A stretch of DNA of 11,186 bases from an uncultured Butyricicoccus sp. (GTDB taxonomy: Bacteria; Bacillota; Clostridia; Oscillospirales; Butyricicoccaceae). Position 1 is the first letter of the stretch, and the number at the start of each line of letters is the position of its first letter. Below, piece after piece: positions 1 to 5,106 of the stretch. The DNA lies in assembly GCA_910584935.1 (NCBI GenBank), contig CAJUDU010000075.1, positions 1 to 11,186 of the forward strand. The letters run 5' to 3'. Made by a program: the position numbers and the translations under genes. The notes beneath the pieces were generated by a model that saw only the letters and a list, made by a program, of their open reading frames with translations, searched no databases and was not told the origin of the DNA.

Positions 1-24
1 TGTATATTTGTTTTCTTCTGACAT
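1..24 (-). CDS. 5' end of a T-box-controlled gene, probably an aminoacyl-tRNA synthetase (partial)
   Basis: Only the first eight codons lie in the window, reading MSEENKYT before the sequence runs off the left edge. The start is set by an AGGAGG ribosome binding site at 34-39, about 9 bases upstream of the ATG at 22-24. The gene sits directly downstream of a full T-box leader, so by family knowledge it should encode an aminoacyl-tRNA synthetase or an amino-acid biosynthesis or transport protein. The T-box bulge reads TGGA, which fits a tRNA with a U discriminator base. One possible specifier codon is ACC (Thr) and another is GGC (Gly). A threonyl-tRNA synthetase lacking the N-terminal TGS domain would fit the short leader peptide, but eight residues cannot establish identity. 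Confidence 0.7.
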
Positions 25-60
25 ATTTCTTGACCTCCTATAAAATATGCGATGGGGCAA

Positions 61-386
61 AATAAAAAAACTCCCGCCCCTGAAAAACTGGTCAGGGGTG
101 AGAGTATAAAAATTCCCACGGTTCCACCCTGCTTGCAACTGCTGCGCAAAAACGAAGCGGCTGCCGCTCTGGTGCCGGATAACGCTGGCAAAACGTCACA
201 GAATACTATAAAGATTCCTCTGTGCAGCTCAGGAGCCGGTCAGCTTCAGTCCCCAAACATCCATGCAGCCGTTTTCAGCCAAGGCGACCGCTCTCTGAAA
301 AGAATGGGTAAAATACGGGGCAAGCCTATTTCCATCATCGCTTTTTCTGGGACGGGCAAATACCGCCCCTATTTGCTTTGAAATAT
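61..386 (-). ncRNA. T-box leader (tRNA-sensing riboswitch)
   Basis: On the minus strand the hallmark T-box sequence AGGGTGGAACCGTGGG lies at 115-130, followed by a strong intrinsic terminator at 63-105. Upstream, Stem I signatures are present: GATGATGG near 332-339, the apical AGAGAGC at 290-296 and GGCTGAAAAC at 271-280. A further hairpin with CACAGA/TCTGTG-type arms lies around 195-225. Together these give the normal order of Stem I, linker hairpin, antiterminator and terminator. Uncharged cognate tRNA should pair through its anticodon with the specifier and through NCCA with TGGA, allowing read-through into the gene starting at 24. The specifier is not certain; the loop around 235-242 offers ACC (238-240) or GGC (235-237). 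The 109-residue plus-strand open frame across it is a shadow. Confidence 0.93.
63..105 (-). terminator. T-box intrinsic terminator
   Basis: Minus-strand hairpin with outer arm ACTC (102-105) pairing GAGT (70-73), inner arms CCCCTGA and TCAGGGG, and a run of seven T directly after it (64-70). It lies just after the T-box sequence and about 40 bases before the start codon, as expected for the conditional terminator of a T-box leader. Confidence 0.92.
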
Positions 387-415
387 ATCATACACCAGAA
401 AAAACAGTTTGTCAA
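387..415 (-). promoter_or_regulatory. Sigma-A promoter of the T-box gene
   Basis: Minus strand: -35 TTGACA at 410-415, a 17-base spacer, and -10 TATGAT at 387-392. The predicted start near 380 places the whole T-box leader inside the transcript. Confidence 0.88.
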
Positions 416-441
416 CGGTATTTTGCAAGGCTTAATCTTTT

Positions 442-632
442 CTACGTGCTCCTTAAATTGTTGATGAACGGAATATTTGTAAATTCTTTATCAAATCTAT
501 TGTCCTGATAAACTGGAAGTTTATGCTTTCTTAATTGGGTGCCTTATAACCGTCTTTCACTTCCATTTTCTGCAACCAAGGAGCAATATATTCAAAGAAT
601 CCTTTGATTTTATAACCTGTTTTGTAACTCAT
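442..632 (-). pseudogene. Remnant of a small unidentified gene with a frameshift
   Basis: I do not recognise this gene. On the minus strand, 630-632 is an ATG followed by 33 protein-like codons (beginning MSYKTGYKIKGFFEYIAPW) that stop at 531-533. A second, shifted frame stays open from 543 to a TAG at 442-444 and also looks protein-like (LRKHKLPVYQDNRFDKEF in its centre). A single-base shift around 531-546 would join them into roughly 60 residues. The first frame is also open back to the stop of the upstream HEAT-like gene at 654-656. No convincing ribosome binding site precedes the ATG, so a C-terminal fragment of a decayed gene is more likely than a working small protein. Alternatives are two small peptides or chance open frames. 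Confidence 0.4.
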
Positions 633-653
633 AGGTTCTATATCCGATTTGTT

Positions 654-1103
654 TTATAGCTTATGTATTTCCTCCAATGCCTTTTGGATATCCTTATAAA
701 TTAACGGCTGCATACTATCATCATAAGTACATAAATCCACCTTAGAAAGCGCGGCAAGAATATCGTTTTTCAACTCCGGCTTATGCTTTGCAATAAACGG
801 CAACAGTTTGATACATTGCCTTGCTGTGATGGGTTTAACATCTGTGATATACTTTAAATACTTGTCAATAATTTCATCAATTTTATTATCTTTATCCCAT
901 TTTGCATTATAAGCAAGCAATGTAAGCCCTCTTGTGCGAATATAGGAATTATCGTTATCCAGCATATCGCTCAACCTGTCCATATAGGGATAAACACGAT
1001 CTGTTTCTTCACTTTCTTTTCGCAATGCCTGTAATGCTTTATAGGCAATATTATTGTTTTTATCCAATAACGCTTCAAATGTTTTTGCAATATCCAGTGA
1101 CAT
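654..1103 (-). CDS. HEAT-repeat-like helical protein (SufBD-annotated type)
   Basis: This 149-residue protein is almost entirely predicted helix, with repeated pairs of helices of the HEAT/armadillo type. One stretch is rich in the pattern 'NSYIRTRGLTLLA' (about residues 52-64), and another is 'ITARQCIKLLPFIAKHKPEL' (about 92-111). It has no signal peptide, membrane segment or catalytic motif that I can see. Proteins of this length and style are common in Clostridia and are often annotated as 'SufBD protein' or HEAT-repeat protein, without proven function; a protein-interaction scaffold is the usual inference. The start is supported by GGAGG at 1111-1115, seven bases upstream of the ATG. It lies 36 bases after the YcxB-like gene, probably in one transcript. 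The region is clearly more AT-rich than the genes to the right, which may indicate separate origin. Confidence 0.75.
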   Translation of the reverse strand: MSLDIAKTFEALLDKNNNIAYKALQALRKESEETDRVYPYMDRLSDMLDNDNSYIRTRGLTLLAYNAKWDKDNKIDEIIDKYLKYITDVKPITARQCIKLLPFIAKHKPELKNDILAALSKVDLCTYDDSMQPLIYKDIQKALEEIHKL

Positions 1104-1139
1104 TCCTAACCCTCCAGCACAAACTATGTACCGTTTTCT

Positions 1140-1682
1140 TTATTTGCTGATATTGCCGCCACCCTGCTGCACCCGCTCACAAAGCTGGTTATAAAACCCT
1201 GCTTTTTCCTCCCCGGTCGCAAACGCCCGGAATGGGATAATCAGCGCTGCCATTGCGCCAACATAGATAAAATAATGTTCGGTATCTTCTGTCACCCGTT
1301 CCACAACTTTGTATTCATAATGACTGTCCTCCCCGCCGCCGCACAATGCCATTTCAGTTTCGCCAAGGGTAAATGTCTTTTCAGAACAGATATCCTTGTT
1401 TTGTGGGCGGGCAAGCATCCGCAGCACGCCTTTACGTACTTTGCGCACCATAAACCGTGGCATTAGCGCATAAATAACCGCTGCAAGTGCAATATATGCG
1501 ATAGCTGAAATAGCATTCAGGCTATGCAGCATATACATCAGCAGACAGCCGCCAACAGCAACAATCCCCGCGCAAATTAGCCGTGTGTTGCGGATGCTTG
1601 CACGCATCACTGAGCTGCCATTCATATAACTGAGGTTAAATGCAACAAAATCCTCTGGTTCTATTTGATATGTGATTTCCAT
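1140..1682 (-). CDS. YcxB-like membrane protein
   Basis: The 180-residue protein has the layout of the YcxB-like family. It opens with a soluble N-terminus (MEITYQIEPEDFVAFNLSYM) and continues with two adjacent hydrophobic segments (about residues 35-52 and 57-74). A basic stretch (MVRKVRKG) follows, then a C-terminal beta-rich domain containing 'YEYKVVERVTEDTEHYFIYVG' like elements. The family is membrane-anchored, and its function is unknown. A longer open frame begins at 1775, but I choose the ATG at 1680-1682 because AAGGAG lies ten bases upstream (1693-1698). The family N-terminus also begins here, and the longer version would overlap the promoter at 1734-1762. It is probably co-transcribed with the HEAT-like gene. 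Confidence 0.8.
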   Translation of the reverse strand: MEITYQIEPEDFVAFNLSYMNGSSVMRASIRNTRLICAGIVAVGGCLLMYMLHSLNAISAIAYIALAAVIYALMPRFMVRKVRKGVLRMLARPQNKDICSEKTFTLGETEMALCGGGEDSHYEYKVVERVTEDTEHYFIYVGAMAALIIPFRAFATGEEKAGFYNQLCERVQQGGGNISK

Positions 1683-1733
1683 CCAATCAATACTCCTTTT
1701 TATTTTCTGTAAACTATTTTCTCCCACTATTTT

Positions 1734-1762
1734 ATCATAGCATATCCATTTCCGAAAAACAA
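1734..1762 (-). promoter_or_regulatory. Promoter of the YcxB-like / HEAT-like operon
   Basis: Minus strand: -35 TTGTTT at 1757-1762, 17-base spacer, -10 TATGAT at 1734-1739. Its transcript would begin about 45 bases before the chosen start at 1682, which argues against the longer open frame. Confidence 0.7.
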
Positions 1763-1836
1763 GCGATGGATACAAAATATACAGTATGCTTTCAGCTATT
1801 CCATTTTACGCACACGTGCAAGTTGGCGGACTGCAT

Positions 1837-1877
1837 ATTAAGAAACGCCTGCCAAACTGTTTGGGTTTGGCAGGCGT
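1837..1877 (-). terminator. Intrinsic terminator after the DUF1540 gene
   Basis: A perfect 13-base inverted repeat, ACGCCTGCCAAAC (1845-1857) and GTTTGGCAGGCGT (1865-1877), with a 7-base loop, lies 8 bases after the DUF1540 stop. On the minus strand it is followed by TTTCTTAATAT, a weak T-rich tail. No comparable T-run follows on the plus strand. Confidence 0.8.
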
Positions 1878-1885
1878 CCCAAGCT

Positions 1886-2056
1886 TTACTTACACATAAA
1901 GCTTTCGCAGTCCGTGCATTTGCACTGGGTTGGATTTGCTTCATGGGTACCAACCGAAATGGCATCCAGTGAGCAATAATCGCTTGTGCTGCAATGGTTT
2001 GCACACTGGCTGACAGTGCAGCGGATTGCAGTATTCTTATGGCAGTTATCCATCAT
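1886..2056 (-). CDS. Small cysteine-rich DUF1540 protein
   Basis: This 56-residue protein carries nine cysteines (positions 5, 13, 18, 22, 28, 45, 47, 50 and 55). The spacing CTVSQCANHC...C...ISV...CKCTDC fits the DUF1540 family of Firmicutes. The cysteine pattern suggests metal or Fe-S binding, but the family function is not established. A longer frame begins at 2155. The start at 2056 is chosen because AGGAGG at 2065-2070 sits eight bases upstream; a second ATG follows immediately (2051-2053), so the product may begin MM or M. It has its own promoter and terminator and is transcribed away from rubrerythrin. That arrangement suggests, without proving, a role linked to metal or redox stress. 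Confidence 0.88.
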   Translation of the reverse strand: MMDNCHKNTAIRCTVSQCANHCSTSDYCSLDAISVGTHEANPTQCKCTDCESFMCK

Positions 2057-2083
2057 GTTTTTTTCCTCCTTTTGAGTGGTTCG

Positions 2084-2111
2084 AGTATATTGTGCCCGCA
2101 GTATCCGGCAA
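2084..2111 (-). promoter_or_regulatory. Candidate promoter of the DUF1540 gene
   Basis: Minus strand: -35 TTGCCG at 2106-2111, a 16-base spacer and -10 TATACT at 2084-2089. The leader would be only about 20 bases long, ending at the AGGAGG site. The -35 match is modest. Confidence 0.55.
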
Positions 2112-2193
2112 ATATGCAGCCAATTTTCTGTATAATTTTCAACAGTATGGCGCAAACTTTTTTTTCATAACGGTGAGCCATGCAAAAACGGGC

Positions 2194-2222
2194 TTGACAT
2201 TGGACACATTATCCGATATTCT
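2194..2222 (+). promoter_or_regulatory. Rubrerythrin promoter
   Basis: Plus strand: consensus -35 TTGACA at 2194-2199, a 17-base spacer, and -10 TATTCT at 2217-2222. The predicted start, near 2229, falls at the beginning of a 15-base palindrome. Confidence 0.85.
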
Positions 2223-2227
2223 ATATT

Positions 2228-2242
2228 TAAGAATTATTCTTA
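2228..2242 (+). promoter_or_regulatory. PerR/Fur-type 7-1-7 operator candidate
   Basis: TAAGAAT-T-ATTCTTA is a perfect 7-1-7 inverted repeat lying on the rubrerythrin start site. It matches the PerR-box form (TTATAAT-N-ATTATAA) at five of seven positions in each half, and the 7-1-7 geometry is that of the Fur/PerR family. Peroxide-inducible rubrerythrin is a known PerR target in clostridia. Binding by PerR rather than Fur or Zur is inference. Confidence 0.65.
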
Positions 2243-2278
2243 TTTGCAAACCACTGTAGAGGAAGGAGCAGCTTAACC

Positions 2279-2818
2279 ATGAAAATTTTGAAAGGCAGCA
2301 AAACCGAAGCCAACCTGATGGCGGCTTTTGCCGGCGAATCCCAGGCACGCAACAAATACACCTATTATGCCTCCAAAGCACGCAAGGATGGCTATGTGCA
2401 GATTGCGGAAATCTTTGAGGAAACCGCAAACAATGAAAAAGAACACGCAAAAATATGGTTCAAACTGTTGCATGACGGCATTCCTGCCACCCCGGAAAAC
2501 CTGGCAGATGCCGCAGCGGGCGAAAACTATGAATGGACCGATATGTATGCTACTTTTGCCAAGGAGGCGCGTGAGGAAGGGTTCGACCATATTGCGCAGC
2601 TATTTGACGGGGTTGCAAAAATCGAAAAAGAACATGAGGAGCGCTACCGCAAATTGTTAGCAAACATTGAAAATGGTTTGGTATTCTCACGGGATGGCGA
2701 CATGGTTTGGCAGTGCGCCAACTGTGGGCATATCCACATTGGGCAAAAAGCACCCGAAGTTTGCCCTGTCTGTGCGCATCCGCAAGCTTATTTTGAGCTC
2801 CGCGCAGAAAATTATTAA
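2279..2818 (+). CDS. rbr: Rubrerythrin (non-heme di-iron peroxidase)
   Basis: The 179-residue protein has the classic rubrerythrin layout. An N-terminal four-helix ferritin-like domain carries the di-iron ligands: E20 in GES, E53 and H56 in EKEH, E82/E85 in GENYEW, and E116 and H119 in a second EKEH. A C-terminal rubredoxin domain has C146xxC149 and C162xxC165. The enzyme reduces hydrogen peroxide to water in the cytoplasm of anaerobes, drawing electrons from NADH through a rubredoxin-type partner. The length is that of the family, and no ligand is missing. The ATG is preceded by GGAAGGAG ten bases upstream. The gene is monocistronic, with promoter, operator-like palindrome and terminator all visible, and faces away from the DUF1540 gene. 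Confidence 0.97.
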   Translation: MKILKGSKTEANLMAAFAGESQARNKYTYYASKARKDGYVQIAEIFEETANNEKEHAKIWFKLLHDGIPATPENLADAAAGENYEWTDMYATFAKEAREEGFDHIAQLFDGVAKIEKEHEERYRKLLANIENGLVFSRDGDMVWQCANCGHIHIGQKAPEVCPVCAHPQAYFELRAENY

Positions 2819-2841
2819 AAGCGAAAACCTGGTATCCCATT

Positions 2842-2869
2842 CCCCCTGCCGCCCAAGGCAGGGGGTTTT
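2842..2869 (+). terminator. Terminator of rubrerythrin
   Basis: Arms CCCCCTGCC (2842-2850) and GGCAGGGGG (2857-2865) with a 6-base loop and TTTT after the stem, 23 bases past the stop codon. The T-run is short but the stem is very GC-rich. Confidence 0.85.
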
Positions 2870-2872
2870 GGC

Positions 2873-2901
2873 TTGCATTCCCCCGGAAATCCCGGTATAC
2901 T
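2873..2901 (+). promoter_or_regulatory. Promoter of the methyltransferase gene
   Basis: -35 TTGCAT at 2873-2878, a 17-base spacer and -10 TATACT at 2896-2901, about 45 bases before the start codon and directly after the rubrerythrin terminator. Confidence 0.75.
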
Positions 2902-2946
2902 AGAGTACATAAGATAAAATCTTTTTGAACTTAAAGGAGTTTGCTT

Positions 2947-4122
2947 ATGAAAAAAGGCGATCAACATAAATTAAAACTGCTGCTGGCTGGGATTGAATCC
3001 CGGCTGACGCAAAACCGGGAATATTTCACCGATATCACTTATACATTCCGTGCTGGCAAAAAAACCTTTACAGGCACCCTGCGCATGGATGACAACAATG
3101 GTTACCAGCTGCGTTTCCAGGGCGCAGAACGCCCTGTGGATGCCGCAAACGCAGCTGCATTTTTTGCGGAACAAGCAAATATTTATGAAGAAGCCACGCT
3201 TGTTTACAAAGAACGCGGTGCAGAAATTACCATCACCTGTAATGCCCGTGGCGTAAACATGAAGCAAGGCAAAGGGCAGGCGGATGCTGCGCCTGCGAAT
3301 CCTCTGCTTTCTGGCGGGCGGGAATACTTGATTCAAGTTGGCAAGGCATCCGCCCTGCTGCGTGAAATTGGCATCCTAACAGCCGAAGGCAAAATCAAAA
3401 ATGATATGATCCGCAAATATAATCAAATTGACCATTATGTGGAGCTTGTTGCGCCGATGTTCCAGAAGGATGACAGCGAGGAATTTTTACTGCTGGACTG
3501 TGCCTGCGGTAAATCTTATTTGAGTTTTGTCATGAATTATTACCTGCGTGATGTGCTGCACCGCCGCTGCCGTGTCATTGGCATTGATATTGACCCGCAC
3601 GTGATTGCGGAAAGCCGGAAAATGGCGAAACGGCTTGGGTATCATAATATGGAATTTATTCAGGCAGACCTGCGTACTTACCACCCGCCCAAGAATGTAA
3701 CCGCTGTCATTTCACTGCACGCCTGCGATATTGCAACCGATTTAGCGCTTGGCACAGCCGTGCGTGCCAAAGCAAAGTATATTGCCTGTGTGCCCTGCTG
3801 CCATAAAGAACTGCTGGAACAATACCATATCCCAGGGCTGGAACCACTGATGAAATATGGCGTATTCAAGGCACGGTTTAACGATGTACTGACAGATAGT
3901 ATGCGTGCGCTGAAACTGGAAGCCGAAGGGTATCAAGTATCTGTTGTCGAATATATTTCGCCGCTGGATACCCCCAAAAACCTGCTCATCCGTGCGGTTT
4001 ATACCGGACATGAAAATCAGCGCGCCATTGATGAATATCAAGCCGTCCGCGATGCTGTGGGGACATATTCTGAACTTGACCGCCAGCTTGAATTTTTCAT
4101 CACAGATGACGATTTACGCTAA
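2947..4122 (+). CDS. SAM-dependent methyltransferase, Methyltransf_32 / GSTCD-METTL25-like
   Basis: The 391-residue protein has an N-terminal part of about 150 residues that I cannot assign, followed by a class I Rossmann methyltransferase domain. Visible motifs are the SAM-binding loop LLLDCACGKSYLSF (about 181-194), GIDIDPHVIAESRKMAKRLG after it, ISLHACDIATDLAL (255-268) and CVPCCHKEL (281-289). The HACD and CCH motifs are typical of the Methyltransf_32 family, which also includes eukaryotic GSTCD and METTL25. The substrate is unknown; RNA methylation is only a guess from relatives. The ATG at 2947 is chosen over a TTG six bases earlier because AAAGGAG (2933-2939) is seven bases upstream of it and would almost touch the TTG. 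It is monocistronic, between two terminators. Confidence 0.85.
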   Translation: MKKGDQHKLKLLLAGIESRLTQNREYFTDITYTFRAGKKTFTGTLRMDDNNGYQLRFQGAERPVDAANAAAFFAEQANIYEEATLVYKERGAEITITCNARGVNMKQGKGQADAAPANPLLSGGREYLIQVGKASALLREIGILTAEGKIKNDMIRKYNQIDHYVELVAPMFQKDDSEEFLLLDCACGKSYLSFVMNYYLRDVLHRRCRVIGIDIDPHVIAESRKMAKRLGYHNMEFIQADLRTYHPPKNVTAVISLHACDIATDLALGTAVRAKAKYIACVPCCHKELLEQYHIPGLEPLMKYGVFKARFNDVLTDSMRALKLEAEGYQVSVVEYISPLDTPKNLLIRAVYTGHENQRAIDEYQAVRDAVGTYSELDRQLEFFITDDDLR

Positions 4123-4139
4123 ACCCTGCACAAAATAAA

Positions 4140-4184
4140 CACCGCACAAAAATGGTTCCCCATCTTTTTTGTGCGGTGCTTTTG
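4140..4184. terminator. Bidirectional terminator between convergent genes
   Basis: Arms CACCGCACAAAAA (4140-4152) and TTTTTGTGCGGTG (4166-4178) form a 13-base stem. T-rich tails follow on both strands: CTTTTGTTT on plus, TTTATTTTG on minus. It serves both the methyltransferase gene (+) and the lipid kinase gene ending at 4186 (-). Confidence 0.9.
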
Positions 4185-4185
4185 T

Positions 4186-5085
4186 TTACTTCTTGGGTTC
4201 CCCAACAAAGATATGCAGTGCCTGACGGCAGTTTGTAATTTCAACAACCCGCGGCGCACCGCCAAATTCACCATCCAGCGTCCAAGGCATTTCATGTTCC
4301 GCCGTAAAGCGTACATACGGCGTTTTGAACCGGATGATAAACTTATTATCATTTGTAGGGTTCAGCAGCTCATTGAGTAGCACTTGGATATCTAAAGGGT
4401 TTGCCGGCGCTTTCACCAGGAACACTTCAAACAAACCGTCATCCAACCCGACATCATGCGCAACAATCCCCTTAAACCCGCCAACTGATGTTGCATTTGT
4501 CACCATGCCAAATACAAACTCATGCTCAATGGTACGGTCTTCACAGGCAACTTGTACCTGATAGGTTTTCAGTGCTGACAGCGACTTAATCCCTTCAATC
4601 AAATATGCCATGCGTCCCAGGATATTTTTTGTATTCTGTGGGGTGGAATATGAAACTTCTGTAAACGCACCAAACCCAGCCACATAGGTGAAATATCGGT
4701 TGTTAAACCGCCCGACATCGACACTGTATGGCTTCGCGTGCAAAATAAGCTCTACTGCCTCAATCGGTTTGCGCGGAATGCACAGGCTGGAGGCAAAATC
4801 ATTGGTTGTGCCTGCTGGAATATAGCCAAGGGTTGGTTTTTCATCTAACTGCATTAGCCCTGCCACTGTTTCATTCAGTGTGCCATCACCGCCGCTGCAC
4901 ACAATCAAATCAAATGCCGCACCGTGTCCTGTCACAATTTCGGTTGCATCACCGGATTGCTGAGTGGTATAAACCGTGACTTCATAGCCAGCTTTGACAA
5001 AGCGGTCAATGCAATCAATGGCATGATGGCGTATTTCGCCCTTTCCAGAATTAGGATTTACAATAAACAGCAGCTTTTGCGGCAT
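4186..5085 (-). CDS. Diacylglycerol kinase family lipid kinase (YegS/DgkB type)
   Basis: The 299-residue cytosolic enzyme has the DAGK catalytic signature. The nucleotide loop NPNSGKG is at residues 10-16, SGGDGTLNE at 64-72, and the PAGTTNDFA loop at 90-98. The C-terminal beta domain includes GLDDGLFEVFLV. The family phosphorylates diacylglycerol or related lipids with ATP, returning diacylglycerol to phospholipid synthesis at the membrane; the exact lipid cannot be read from the sequence. AAGGAG at 5095-5100, nine bases before the ATG, sets the start. Only 21 bases separate it from the htpG stop at 5107, and no promoter is seen between them. It is therefore probably the second gene of an htpG operon and would share its CIRCE control. 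It ends at the bidirectional terminator. Confidence 0.93.
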   Translation of the reverse strand: MPQKLLFIVNPNSGKGEIRHHAIDCIDRFVKAGYEVTVYTTQQSGDATEIVTGHGAAFDLIVCSGGDGTLNETVAGLMQLDEKPTLGYIPAGTTNDFASSLCIPRKPIEAVELILHAKPYSVDVGRFNNRYFTYVAGFGAFTEVSYSTPQNTKNILGRMAYLIEGIKSLSALKTYQVQVACEDRTIEHEFVFGMVTNATSVGGFKGIVAHDVGLDDGLFEVFLVKAPANPLDIQVLLNELLNPTNDNKFIIRFKTPYVRFTAEHEMPWTLDGEFGGAPRVVEITNCRQALHIFVGEPKK

Positions 5086-5106
5086 AGGAACCCACTCCTT
5101 AAATGT

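Noticed and set aside
52..381. 109-residue open frame on the plus strand
   Set aside because: It is antisense to the T-box leader, which explains the conserved sequence. It has no ribosome binding site, and its product resembles no protein I know.
1886..2155. Longer 89-residue start for the DUF1540 protein
   Set aside because: The extra N-terminus runs through the promoter and the AGGAGG site, which places the real start at 2056.
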